A DNA stretch of 64,000 bases from Deltaproteobacteria bacterium HGW-Deltaproteobacteria-18 (GTDB lineage Bacteria; Desulfobacterota; Desulfovibrionia; Desulfovibrionales; Desulfomicrobiaceae). The stretch is from positions 102,512-166,511 of the forward strand of contig PHBE01000005.1 in NCBI GenBank assembly GCA_002841885.1. The letters are read 5' to 3'. The translations under genes and the position numbers were made by a program. Below, in pieces: positions 12,378 to 21,183 of the stretch. Within the stretch, counting starts at the first letter, position 1, and each line of letters opens with the position of its first letter. The notes beneath the pieces are model-generated. The model saw only the letters and a list, made by a program, of their open reading frames with translations, searched no databases and was not told the DNA's origin.

Positions 12378-13333
12378 AATCACGCAACATGCTCTACTAC
12401 TTAATTTTTTCTCTGCTCATGGCCTCCTGCCCCCTGTTCCTGAACGCATACTGGACCGACGTCTTCAACAACGTCGGACTCTACGCCATTCTGGCCCTGA
12501 GCCTCAATGTCATCCTTGGTCATGCCGGCCTTTTCCACATGGGACACGCCGCGTTTTACGCCATCGGCGCCTACACCACAGCCATCCTGAACACCATGTT
12601 CGGCATTCCCGTGCTGTGGAGCATGCCTCTGGCCGGAATAATGGCCGGAATCTTCGCCATGATCGTGGCCAGGCCCATCATTCACCTGCGTGGGGACTAT
12701 CTTCTGATCGTCACCATCGGCATCGTCGAGATCGTGCGCATCGCGCTCATCAACAACGTCTTCGACATCACCGGCGGTGCCAACGGCATCTTCGGCATCA
12801 GCCGGCCGACTGTCTTCGGGTACAAGATATCCAAACCCGACCAGTTTTTTTACCTGATCTGGGGATTTGCGGCCATTACCATTTTTCTCCTCTTGCGACT
12901 TGAACATTCCCGTTTCGGACGGGCGCTCATGTACATCAAGGAAGATGAAGTGGCTGCCGGAGGAAGCGGCATCAACGTCGCCCATCACAAGCTTGTGGCC
13001 TTCATCATCGGCGCGGTGTGGGCCGGCATGTGCGGGACCATCTACGCATCGAAGATGACCATCATCGCTCCGGAATCATTTTCCTTCGCGGAGTCCGTCG
13101 TACTCTTCACCATCGTCATCCTGGGCGGTGCGGGGAGCATTCCCGGCGTTATCCTGGGAGCGTTCCTGCTGGTCGGACTGCCCGAACTGTTTCGCGGTCT
13201 GGCCGAATACCGCATGCTGGTCTTTGGCGCGGCCATGGTGCTCATGATGATCTTCAGGAACCAGGGCCTGCTTCCGCCCGGACCCAAGAATTATGACGTC
13301 GCCAGCCTTCTGCCCGCCGGAGGTCGAAAATGA
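12374..13333 (+). CDS. livM: Branched-chain amino acid ABC transporter permease
   Basis: 319 residues, inner membrane. LSLNVILGHAGLFHMGHAAF near residue 40 is the LivM hallmark, and the loop YIKEDEVAAGGSGINVAHHK contacts the ATP-binding subunits. It overlaps both neighbours by four bases. Pairs with LivH to form the translocation path. Confidence 0.95.
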   Translation: MKSRNMLYYLIFSLLMASCPLFLNAYWTDVFNNVGLYAILALSLNVILGHAGLFHMGHAAFYAIGAYTTAILNTMFGIPVLWSMPLAGIMAGIFAMIVARPIIHLRGDYLLIVTIGIVEIVRIALINNVFDITGGANGIFGISRPTVFGYKISKPDQFFYLIWGFAAITIFLLLRLEHSRFGRALMYIKEDEVAAGGSGINVAHHKLVAFIIGAVWAGMCGTIYASKMTIIAPESFSFAESVVLFTIVILGGAGSIPGVILGAFLLVGLPELFRGLAEYRMLVFGAAMVLMMIFRNQGLLPPGPKNYDVASLLPAGGRK

Positions 13334-14097
13334 CGCTGCTCTCCATAGAAAACCTGAGCAAGAACTTTGGCGGCCTCATGGCTGTCAACGAGGTTTCCTT
13401 TGATGTCGAGGCGGGCAGCATCGTCGGTCTCATCGGGCCCAACGGTGCCGGGAAAACCACCGTATTCAATCTCATCACCGGCAACTACCAGCCCAACACG
13501 GGCACGGTCCTCTTCGACGGTCAGAACCTTGTAGGCCTGCCCACCCACACCATAGTTGAGCGGGGCATCGCCCGCACCTTCCAGACCATTCGCCTGTTCC
13601 AGAACATGAGCGTCCTTGAAAACGTGCTCGCGGGCGGACATTGCCGCATGCAGTCGGGCTCGCTGGCGGCCATGTTCCGCACTCCGGCCCAGCGACGCGA
13701 GGAACACGAGTCCATGCGTCAGGCCATGGCCGAACTGGAATTCGTGGGCCTGGCCCACGAATGGAAGAACAAGGCCAAGAACTTGTCCTACGGCAACCAA
13801 AGACTCCTTGAAATCGCCCGCGCCCTGGCCACCCAGCCCAAGCTCATTGTGCTTGACGAACCGGCTGGCGGCATGAACGACCAGGAAACCCATGATCTCA
13901 TTCGCCTGATCCGCGCCATCCAGGATCGAGGCATCACGGTCCTCCTGATCGAACACGACATGGGCCTGGTCATGCGTGTCTGCTCATCCCTGGTCGTGCT
14001 TGAGCACGGTGCAAAAATTGCGTCCGGCACGCCCGCCGAGATCCAGGCAAACCCGCGTGTCATCGAAGCCTACCTCGGTGTCGACTCCGACGAATAA
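13330..14097 (+). CDS. livG: Branched-chain amino acid ABC transporter ATPase
   Basis: 255 residues. Walker A is GPNGAGKTT, the signature motif is LSYGNQRLLEIARAL, Walker B is LIVLDEPAGGMN, and the H-loop is LIEHDMGLVM. The C-terminal EAYLG element is typical of the LivG branch. It is 10 bases from livF. Confidence 0.95.
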   Translation: MTLLSIENLSKNFGGLMAVNEVSFDVEAGSIVGLIGPNGAGKTTVFNLITGNYQPNTGTVLFDGQNLVGLPTHTIVERGIARTFQTIRLFQNMSVLENVLAGGHCRMQSGSLAAMFRTPAQRREEHESMRQAMAELEFVGLAHEWKNKAKNLSYGNQRLLEIARALATQPKLIVLDEPAGGMNDQETHDLIRLIRAIQDRGITVLLIEHDMGLVMRVCSSLVVLEHGAKIASGTPAEIQANPRVIEAYLGVDSDE

Positions 14098-14107
14098 AGG
14101 ACCCCAC

Positions 14108-14821
14108 ATGCTGCTCAAAATTGAAAACCTGCGCGTGAACTATGGCAACGTCGAAGCCCTGCACGGGATCAACCTCGAAGTTGAAGAAGGGGAAATCGTA
14201 ACCATACTCGGTGCCAACGGTGCCGGGAAATCGACCACGCTCAATGCCATCAGCGGACTGGTCAACATTACCGGGGGAACGATCTTCTTCCGCGACACGG
14301 CCCTGCACAAGATGCCTGCGCATGAAATCGTGAAACACAAGATCACCCAGAGTCCCGAAGGACGCCGCGTCTTCACGACCCTGACCGTGCAGGAGAACCT
14401 CATTCTGGGCGCGTTCACGTCCACCAACACCGAGCGAATCCAGAATAGCCTGAAGTGGATATATCAGCTTTTTCCGCGCCTCCATGAACGACGCAAGCAG
14501 ATGGCGGGAACCTTGAGCGGGGGCGAACAGCAGATGCTGGCCATAGGCCGGGCGCTGATGGCCAACCCCAAGATCCTGCTTCTCGACGAACCAAGTCTTG
14601 GCCTGGCCCCGATCCTGGTCAAATCCATCTTTGACACCGTCAAGGAAATCAACAAGACCGGGGTGACCGTCATCCTGGTCGAACAGAATGCCAAGGCCGC
14701 CCTCAAACTGGCCCACAGGGGCTACGTCATGGAAGTAGGCAACATCGTGCTGGCTGATTCGGCAGCCAACCTGCTCAAGAACGAACAGGTGCAGCAGGCA
14801 TATCTGGGCGGAGGGCATTAG
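14108..14821 (+). CDS. livF: Branched-chain amino acid ABC transporter ATPase
   Basis: 237 residues from ATG 14108, which matches family length; an in-frame upstream extension lies inside livG and was discarded. Walker A GANGAGKST, signature LSGGEQQMLAIGRALM, Walker B ILLLDEPSLGLAP, H-loop residue replaced by Gln in LVEQNAKAAL, as is usual for LivF proteins. Last gene of livJHMGF; a terminator follows. Confidence 0.95.
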   Translation: MLLKIENLRVNYGNVEALHGINLEVEEGEIVTILGANGAGKSTTLNAISGLVNITGGTIFFRDTALHKMPAHEIVKHKITQSPEGRRVFTTLTVQENLILGAFTSTNTERIQNSLKWIYQLFPRLHERRKQMAGTLSGGEQQMLAIGRALMANPKILLLDEPSLGLAPILVKSIFDTVKEINKTGVTVILVEQNAKAALKLAHRGYVMEVGNIVLADSAANLLKNEQVQQAYLGGGH

Positions 14822-14848
14822 CCTCTCGCCACTTGTTTTGGACAGACA

Positions 14849-14881
14849 AAGCCACGTCGTGAAAAACGGCGTGGCTTTTTT
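14849..14881 (+). terminator. Terminator after livF
   Basis: AAGCCACGTCGT pairs with ACGGCGTGGCTT (one G-T pair) around a short A-rich loop and is followed by a T run. Confidence 0.9.
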
Positions 14882-14951
14882 GCTCACAGCCTAGCCTTCC
14901 GCGATCACATCACAGCCAGGTCAATGAACTCGTCACACCAGCCCAACTAAA

Positions 14952-15413
14952 TCACTGCCGCCCAAGACGGGCGACTATCCCGAATTCTTCTTCCGTCACG
15001 GGCATGACTGACAGACGTGAACCTTTTTTTAAAAGTTCCATCCCTTCAAGTCCTTTCACACCGCGCAACGAACCAAGCGGGACCGGATGCAAAAATTTCT
15101 CAACGAACTGCACATCGACCATGAACCACAACGGGTTTTCGGGCGTAGAACGGGGATCAAAGTGCTGATCCTCAGGATTAAAAGCCGTATGGTCGGGGTA
15201 ACTTTCGCGCACCACCCTGGCGATGCCCACCACTCCAGGATTTTTTACGCTGTGATAAAAAAGGATCAGATCGCCCAGGCTCATCTGGTCGCGCATGAAA
15301 TTGCGCGCCTGGAAATTGCGCACGCCATCCCAGCTCGACGTCTGTCCGGATGCGGCCGCCAGATCATCGATGGAAAAACATCCCGGCTCGGTCTTCATCA
15401 ACCAGTATTTCAT
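14952..15413 (-). CDS. EVE domain-containing protein
   Basis: 153 residues from the ATG at 15413, chosen because CAGGAGGGG precedes it and the protein then begins MKYWLMKTEPGCFSIDDL, the canonical EVE start. Further EVE signatures are WDGVRNFQARNFMRD and DLILFYHS. EVE domains fold like PUA domains and bind modified bases in nucleic acids (THYN1 family in eukaryotes); the bacterial ligand is not known. Single gene, downstream of the qmo operon terminator and in the same direction. Confidence 0.9.
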   Translation of the reverse strand: MKYWLMKTEPGCFSIDDLAAASGQTSSWDGVRNFQARNFMRDQMSLGDLILFYHSVKNPGVVGIARVVRESYPDHTAFNPEDQHFDPRSTPENPLWFMVDVQFVEKFLHPVPLGSLRGVKGLEGMELLKKGSRLSVMPVTEEEFGIVARLGRQ

Positions 15414-15502
15414 CAGCCCCTCCTGTTCTCGTAATCGATCCGGCAACTTCCCAAAATCGAGCTCTTCTTGCAATGTTTTCAGCCCGCGCTTCAGGCTGAA
15501 AA

Positions 15503-15533
15503 TAAAAAGGCTCCCCCCGGAGGAGGAGCCTTT
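15503..15533 (-). terminator. Terminator of the qmo operon
   Basis: On the minus strand AAAGGCTCC and GGAGCCTTT form a perfect 9-bp stem around a 10-base loop, followed by T residues; it sits just after the qmoD stop. Confidence 0.88.
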
Positions 15534-15556
15534 GAGGCAGTGATGCGAATGCGCTT

Positions 15557-16231
15557 CTACCAGTTGGAGTCGGCGAAGGGGTCCTGCGATCCACCGGCGA
15601 AACCGAAATCGGTACCAGCGGCAGTTTCGGCCGGGGCGCCTGCGGCTTCGGCAGCGGCGGGAGCTGCTGCACCGGCGGCAGCGGCAACACCGGCAACGCC
15701 GGCAACAACCACACCGGTCTTCTTCACTTCTTCAACTTCCTTCAGCAGGGCTTCGAGCTTGCCGGTGAACTCGACAATACGGGCTTCAGTGGTCACGAAC
15801 AGAGCTTCGGCTTCGCCCTTCTTCTGTCCTTCGAATTCCTTGACCTTGGCGCTCAGGGCCGCAATCTCGGCATCCTTGGCAGCCAGGGCCTTGGTCAGTT
15901 CTTCGACCTTGGCGCTCTTGGCGTTGATCTGGCCTTTGTAGTCGGCCAGTTTGGCGAAGACTTCGTCCACTTCGGCCTTGGCCTTGACAGGCATGGGCGC
16001 GACGGAGACGGACTGGCCCAACTCGACCATCTGCCCCTTGGACATCTTGGTCAATTCAGGATGCTGCTCATAAATCCATGCCTTGGCAAGAGCCGCGGCA
16101 AAAGGAGTGGAATCGCCATCCAGGTCTTTCTGGGTCAGATAGCCCAGCATTTCGGCAACGGAAGCGTTGCCATCACCCTTCAGGTAGGCCACAAAAGTAT
16201 CCATGGGAAAAATCTTGCGAGCTTCAGACAT
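15557..16231 (-). CDS. qmoD: QmoD-like accessory protein of the Qmo complex operon
   Basis: 224 residues. Position directly after qmoC matches qmoD of the Desulfovibrio vulgaris qmoABCD operon, encoding a small soluble protein of unclear role. Residues 1-80 look globular (FVAYLKGDGNASVAEMLGYL), about 85-170 is a heptad-rich Lys/Glu/Ala coiled coil, and about 173-205 is almost all Ala, Gly, Val and Pro, ending in a Phe/Asp/Trp-containing tail (DPFADSNW). No cysteines, so it is not an electron carrier. Name is given by synteny and composition, not by a known activity. Confidence 0.75.
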   Translation of the reverse strand: MSEARKIFPMDTFVAYLKGDGNASVAEMLGYLTQKDLDGDSTPFAAALAKAWIYEQHPELTKMSKGQMVELGQSVSVAPMPVKAKAEVDEVFAKLADYKGQINAKSAKVEELTKALAAKDAEIAALSAKVKEFEGQKKGEAEALFVTTEARIVEFTGKLEALLKEVEEVKKTGVVVAGVAGVAAAAGAAAPAAAEAAGAPAETAAGTDFGFAGGSQDPFADSNW

Positions 16232-16246
16232 GGTGTCCTCCTTTAA

Positions 16247-17473
16247 TTAAATAACAAAGATTTTGTCATCTTCGATGAGTTTTTCGTCAATGGGCAAACG
16301 ACCGATATACCGTGCATAAATGAGCGCTGTGGTGCGATACACCAAATGCCCAAGTTTGGACCAAGGCAGATACGCAATCAGCATGAAGATGCTGACCAGA
16401 TGCAGATAGTACGTGAAGAAGGCCAGAGGCGCGACGCCTGCCAGACGGAAGATCTGGGAGCCGATGCCGGTCAGGGTCACAACCCAGATCACACCGAGCA
16501 GATACCAGTCATAGTAGTTGGAAACGGACTTTCTGGTGTCCGAATTCAAGCGCCGACGGGTCAGCAGAGTGAGACCGGTCACCAGCAGCACCGCGCCCAC
16601 GTTGGCCAGGATCTTGACCGGGTGCCAGAGAGGCATGGGCGTATGACCGACTGGTGCCAGCAGGGGAATGACCTTGCCGCCCCAGTGAGCCACGGCCACG
16701 ATGGACGTGACGATGGCGCAGGCCACGAATCCGTAAAACAGGATCTGATGACCCTTGACCCTTTCTTCGTCAGCGGGGCTGTCCACGCAGTTCTTGAAAC
16801 GGGAATGCTGGAGGACATCGTACTTGATCGTCGCGATGATCGCGTCTTTCAAGGTCGGCTTTTTGTATCCGATGACGAACGTCTCGGTCACGTTGGCCTT
16901 GAACCCGTCGATCATGTTCTTGATCCCAAGCCCGAAGCAGATGGCCACGAAGATGGCAACCAGTCCGAACAGGGGGTCAATGGTGAAATCGCCGGGGAAG
17001 AGGTTGCCATAAACGATCTTGCCGTTTTCAGTGAGCGGGAAAAAAGAGCCCACAAGGGCGGCACGGATCATCCAGATAAAGGCGAAAATGGCCATCGGAA
17101 TACCTGCCAGGATGGGCAGGTGCTTGGGCGAACTCATCCACTCGCCGATAATGGCAGGCTTCACCAGCTTGCGGTAGGTCATGTTGCGCAGGGCGCCCAG
17201 CAGGTCTCCAGGTTTTGCTCCGCGAGGACACAGTTCGGAACAGGTTCCGCAATTGTGACACAACCAGATGTCGATATCGTTGACCAGCTTGTCTTTGAGA
17301 CCCCACTGGGCCCAGACCATTTCCTTGCGCGGATAGGGATTGTCCGCAGGAGACATGGGGCATGCGACAGAGCAGGTAGCGCACTGGTAGCACTTCTTGA
17401 GATCCGCACCACCCACCTCCTGCAGTTCCTTGACGAACTGCAGATTAGGCTCAATCTTAATTGTTTTGGACAT
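16247..17473 (-). CDS. qmoC: Quinone-interacting membrane-bound oxidoreductase subunit QmoC
   Basis: 408 residues. The N-terminal HdrC-like ferredoxin domain has two [4Fe-4S] sets, Cys28/31/34/38 and Cys72/75/78/82. A C-terminal half with about six membrane helices and conserved histidines resembles HdrE/NarI-type heme b membrane subunits. It takes electrons from menaquinol and passes them to QmoAB for APS reductase. Spacing to qmoB is 11 bases and to qmoD 15 bases. Confidence 0.95.
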   Translation of the reverse strand: MSKTIKIEPNLQFVKELQEVGGADLKKCYQCATCSVACPMSPADNPYPRKEMVWAQWGLKDKLVNDIDIWLCHNCGTCSELCPRGAKPGDLLGALRNMTYRKLVKPAIIGEWMSSPKHLPILAGIPMAIFAFIWMIRAALVGSFFPLTENGKIVYGNLFPGDFTIDPLFGLVAIFVAICFGLGIKNMIDGFKANVTETFVIGYKKPTLKDAIIATIKYDVLQHSRFKNCVDSPADEERVKGHQILFYGFVACAIVTSIVAVAHWGGKVIPLLAPVGHTPMPLWHPVKILANVGAVLLVTGLTLLTRRRLNSDTRKSVSNYYDWYLLGVIWVVTLTGIGSQIFRLAGVAPLAFFTYYLHLVSIFMLIAYLPWSKLGHLVYRTTALIYARYIGRLPIDEKLIEDDKIFVI

Positions 17474-17484
17474 ACATGCTCCTC

Positions 17485-19776
17485 CTAGTATCCCTTGAAC
17501 GGGTTGGGACCAAGCTTGGTGATCGCATCAACAAACTCGTCAATCATGCCGGGAACCTTGTCGTATTCGTCAATGGCGACCTGCATCTGCTGTACCCGTT
17601 CGGTTTCAATGCCAAGCTTGCCCAGGGTTTCACCAATGTTGGCCATACGGCGACTGCACAGGTCCGATCCCTTGACGAAGTGGCACTGGTAATCTTCACC
17701 GTACTTGCAGCCCAGGAGCAGGCAGCCGTCAGTGCCCTTGGACATGGCATCGGCGATCCAGATGGTATTGACCGAACCAAGGCAACGCACCGGAACGATG
17801 CGCACGTAGGGGCTCCACTTCTTGCCGCGCAGGGCGGCCATGTCGAGGGCCGGATAGGCGTCGTTCTCACAGGCAAGAATGAGCATGCGCGGGCCGCCCA
17901 CTTCCATGTCATCGGGAACCTCGACCTGCTTGATCATGGATCCGATCTGATCGACGTTGTAGTTGTCGAAGAAGATGACGCGTTCAGGGCAGGCACCCAT
18001 GCACGTTCCACAACGACGGCAACGCGAGGTATTGGGCATCGGGTTGCCCTTTTCGTCCTCGTCCAGAGCTCCGAAAGGACATTCTTCCGTGCAGCGCTTG
18101 CACTGTGTGCAACGCACCAGGTTGAACTTCGGGAAGGACAGATCGCCCGAACGCGGATGAACCGCCATGCCTCTGTTAGATGATTCAAGACACTGAACCG
18201 CTTTCAGGGCCGCGCCTGCAGCATCGACTTCGGCCGTGGCCATGGTCATGGGCTGGCGCACGCTCCCGGCGGCATAAATGCCGGTGCGGCGAGTTTCATA
18301 GGGGAAGCAGATATAGTTGGAATCGGCGTATCCGCTGAACAGCTCAAGGTCAGGCATGGCAGGGCCCTGACGGTATTTGAGCTTGAGGATCGGATCAAGT
18401 GCGGTAGTGGGCACCATGGCCGTGGGCAGCACCAGCATGTCCACCTCGATCTCGACCTTTGCTCCAAGGAGGGTGTCCTCAAGAACCACCACGATGTCGC
18501 CATCGCCACCGTCGCGGACTTCACTGATCACGCCCTTGGTCATCATGACGCTCGGATCGTTCTGCGCAGCCTTGTAATAAAGCTCGTTCAAGCCGGGGAC
18601 CATCATGTGCTCGTAGACCACCATGGCCACGCCGCCGGGAATGAATTCGCGGACGTAGTTCGCCTGCTTCAGGGCAGTCAGCGACGTCAGCTCGGAACTG
18701 TAGGACAAATGCTTGTAGGTATCCTGCTTGACGAAGTTGGTTTTGGGCGTGTCGTCAGCTTCCTTCACCTCCGCAGCGGCCAGCGCTGCGGCGCGGGCCT
18801 CCTGTTCCTTGACCTCGAAGGGAGCGAGCTTGTCGCCGAATCCGAGCAGGAACATGACCTTTGCAGGCTTGGCGCCATCACTCTTGCGCACAACGGAACC
18901 AGCCTTGGCCATCATCTCGAACTCACGGGAAGTAACCACATTCTGAAGCTTCCCGTAGCCGAACGGCTTCAGGAAGGCGGTATCCTGTGGGACCCAGCCG
19001 GTGGCGATAACCACTGAACCGACGGCCACGACACGTTCTTCCTTGCCGACCTTCACGGTCACTTCGTAATTGCCTGGAGCTCCGGCAATGCCGGCGATTT
19101 CGGACTCAAGAAGCACTTCGATTTTGTCCGAAGCCTGCACCTGGGCGATCTTCTTTTCCACACCCGTGGCATGAGCCGCGTCATAGGGAAAGGAAAAGGG
19201 AATGGTCTTGTACATGCCGGCGGCTGCGCCACCAAGCATTTCTTTCTTTTCAACCAATGTCACGTCGTATCCGACGGCAGCAACATCAAGAGCGGCGCTC
19301 ATGCCTGCCCAGCCGCCACCGATGACCAGCACCCGGTTGACGACTTCGATTCCGCCATCTTCGGGAACCGCGGCTTTCTGCAATTTTACGACGCCCATGT
19401 TCACATAGTCGTTGGCCATCTTGAAAAGCAACTCAGGAGTCGTTCCAGGAGCGACCTTTTCCTTGCTTGGATCCTCGTAGCAAAGCACGCAGAGTTCGCG
19501 CAGATTGACCCGGTCAACCAGGATGTCCTGCCCAAACTTGTAAAATTCCCAATCCACGCGAGGCGAAGTACCGCAGACGCAGACAGCATTGATCAGGCCG
19601 GCATCGATGTCTGCCTGGATCATTGCCCTTCCTTCGGCAGTAGCCAGCCTCGGATGCACCTTGACAACGGGGCAGCAACCGCTCCATTTTTTCTGTACGC
19701 CATCGCACAGTTTCTGGATGTCGAGAACCCCGCCAAGGCTTGATTCGTCAAAATATACACCAATCTTGTCGGCCAT
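17485..19776 (-). CDS. qmoB: Quinone-interacting membrane-bound oxidoreductase subunit QmoB
   Basis: 763 residues. HdrA-like flavoprotein with FAD motif VLVIGGGWAGMSAALDVA near residue 150, two [4Fe-4S] motifs (CTQCKRCTEECP and CRRCGTCMGACP, about 555-600), and a C-terminal MvhD-like region with conserved cysteines (VRCLGSVN, LLGCKYGED). The MvhD-like fusion is characteristic of QmoB and suggests electron confurcation or branching. Three bases separate it from qmoA. Cytoplasmic face of the membrane complex. Confidence 0.95.
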   Translation of the reverse strand: MADKIGVYFDESSLGGVLDIQKLCDGVQKKWSGCCPVVKVHPRLATAEGRAMIQADIDAGLINAVCVCGTSPRVDWEFYKFGQDILVDRVNLRELCVLCYEDPSKEKVAPGTTPELLFKMANDYVNMGVVKLQKAAVPEDGGIEVVNRVLVIGGGWAGMSAALDVAAVGYDVTLVEKKEMLGGAAAGMYKTIPFSFPYDAAHATGVEKKIAQVQASDKIEVLLESEIAGIAGAPGNYEVTVKVGKEERVVAVGSVVIATGWVPQDTAFLKPFGYGKLQNVVTSREFEMMAKAGSVVRKSDGAKPAKVMFLLGFGDKLAPFEVKEQEARAAALAAAEVKEADDTPKTNFVKQDTYKHLSYSSELTSLTALKQANYVREFIPGGVAMVVYEHMMVPGLNELYYKAAQNDPSVMMTKGVISEVRDGGDGDIVVVLEDTLLGAKVEIEVDMLVLPTAMVPTTALDPILKLKYRQGPAMPDLELFSGYADSNYICFPYETRRTGIYAAGSVRQPMTMATAEVDAAGAALKAVQCLESSNRGMAVHPRSGDLSFPKFNLVRCTQCKRCTEECPFGALDEDEKGNPMPNTSRCRRCGTCMGACPERVIFFDNYNVDQIGSMIKQVEVPDDMEVGGPRMLILACENDAYPALDMAALRGKKWSPYVRIVPVRCLGSVNTIWIADAMSKGTDGCLLLGCKYGEDYQCHFVKGSDLCSRRMANIGETLGKLGIETERVQQMQVAIDEYDKVPGMIDEFVDAITKLGPNPFKGY

Positions 19777-19779
19777 GAC

Positions 19780-21021
19780 CTACCTCCCTCTCACCGTCTG
19801 GATCGCTTTCATCGCTGCCCCGGTGGCAGACTGGGCCGACTTCATAACGTCCAGAGGTTGTTTGGCACAGCCCGCGGCAAAAATACCTTTTTCCTCCCCT
19901 CCAACGATGAACCCTTCGGCATCAACCGGGACATCTACAGGCAGGGAAGCGCCGGCCAGGCTGGGCTGCATTCCTGTGGCCAGAACCACGAGATCGAAAC
20001 GTTCGACAGACTTGGAGCACGTCACCGCATCTTCCACGGTAACCCACACGTCATCGCCTGCTTTGTCCTGTTCGACAGCAGCGACCTTGCCTTTGACGGC
20101 AAAGATCTTTTCATCTGCCAGAATCTTCTTGGCGAAATTGTCGTAGCGGCCAGGAGTCCGCAGATCAATGTAATAGATTGTCACTTCAGCGTCAGGATAC
20201 TGTTCACGAACATATTGTGCCTGCTTCAAGGAAGCCATGCAGCAAATATAGGAACAATAATGGAGATGGTTCTCGTCGCGAGAGCCAGCGCACTGCACGA
20301 AAGCGATCTTTGTGGGCACACGGCCGTCGGAAGGCCGAAGAATCTTGCCGTTCGTCGGACCGTAAGGTGATGCAAGGCGTTCCATCTGCATGTTGGAAAT
20401 GCAGTTTTTGACCGCGCCCGCGCCCAGATTTGACAGATTCGTCACATCATAAGGCTTCCATCCTGTAGCGATAATGATGGAGCCAACGCTCAAGGTGATG
20501 CTCTTTTCTTCCTCTGTCAGATCAAGATAGTCGCATTTCTGGACTTTGCTCTTGTCAGAGTCGCTCAAGCTGGCCTTGTCCACAACATAACGCTGCGGGA
20601 AGGCAAAAGGCGCATCCATGTAAACGGGTTTGCGCGTAGCCAAACCGAACTCGTAGTCGTTGACAACTTCCGTGGAAAGATCGTCGCACAAATCGGAAAG
20701 ATCAGGGCTGCTGGGGCCAGCGTAGCGCGGTTTGATCTGTACCGTAACCTCGTAATTTCCAACGGTGCCGTCTACCTTGGTCACTTCGGCCAGGGTAAAA
20801 AACTTCACATTGGGGTTGTTCTTGATCCGCTGATACTGAATTTCCAAACCGCATGAAGGTGGACACAGCTTCGGGAAATATTTGTTCAGCTGCATAACAC
20901 GTCCACCCAGAAATGGGGTCTTCTCGATGATGAAGACCTCATGACCGATCTCAGCGGCCTCGAGGGCGGCGGTGAGTCCTGCGAAGCCACCACCGATGAC
21001 AAGTATGCTGTTGCTAGCCAT
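19780..21021 (-). CDS. qmoA: Quinone-interacting membrane-bound oxidoreductase subunit QmoA
   Basis: 413 residues from the ATG at 21021, preceded by GGGAGGAA; the protein then starts MASNSILVIGGGFAGLTAAL, an FAD-binding Rossmann motif at the N-terminus. A longer in-frame start at 21078 has no ribosome site. HdrA-like soluble flavoprotein; cysteines in LCPPSCGLEI, QCAGSRDE and SYICCMASLKQ resemble HdrA. First gene of qmoABCD, located after aprA with a terminator between. Confidence 0.95.
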   Translation of the reverse strand: MASNSILVIGGGFAGLTAALEAAEIGHEVFIIEKTPFLGGRVMQLNKYFPKLCPPSCGLEIQYQRIKNNPNVKFFTLAEVTKVDGTVGNYEVTVQIKPRYAGPSSPDLSDLCDDLSTEVVNDYEFGLATRKPVYMDAPFAFPQRYVVDKASLSDSDKSKVQKCDYLDLTEEEKSITLSVGSIIIATGWKPYDVTNLSNLGAGAVKNCISNMQMERLASPYGPTNGKILRPSDGRVPTKIAFVQCAGSRDENHLHYCSYICCMASLKQAQYVREQYPDAEVTIYYIDLRTPGRYDNFAKKILADEKIFAVKGKVAAVEQDKAGDDVWVTVEDAVTCSKSVERFDLVVLATGMQPSLAGASLPVDVPVDAEGFIVGGEEKGIFAAGCAKQPLDVMKSAQSATGAAMKAIQTVRGR

Positions 21022-21063
21022 TCGATTCCTCCCAGAGCACATAAGTTGAAGGCCGTAAAAATG

Positions 21064-21129
21064 AATAGAATGGCCCAAGCATAATCTATAACTACCAGAG
21101 GTTACAGATCATGCATAGACCATTCTATT
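21064..21129. repeat. Long-range inverted repeat upstream of qmoA
   Basis: AATAGAATGG (21064-21073) and CCATTCTATT (21120-21129) are perfect 10-bp arms separated by 46 bases. They lie between the apr terminator and the qmoA start, where a qmo promoter or leader must be. Confidence 0.45.
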
Positions 21130-21140
21130 TCCTGATAGAG

Positions 21141-21172
21141 AAAAAAGGCTGCGGGATGGTCCCGCAGCCTTT
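21141..21172 (-). terminator. Terminator of aprBA
   Basis: Perfect 13-bp stem AAAGGCTGCGGGA / TCCCGCAGCCTTT with a 3-base loop and a T run on the minus strand. It makes qmoABCD at least partly a separate transcription unit. Confidence 0.93.
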
Positions 21173-21183
21173 TGGCCCATAAA

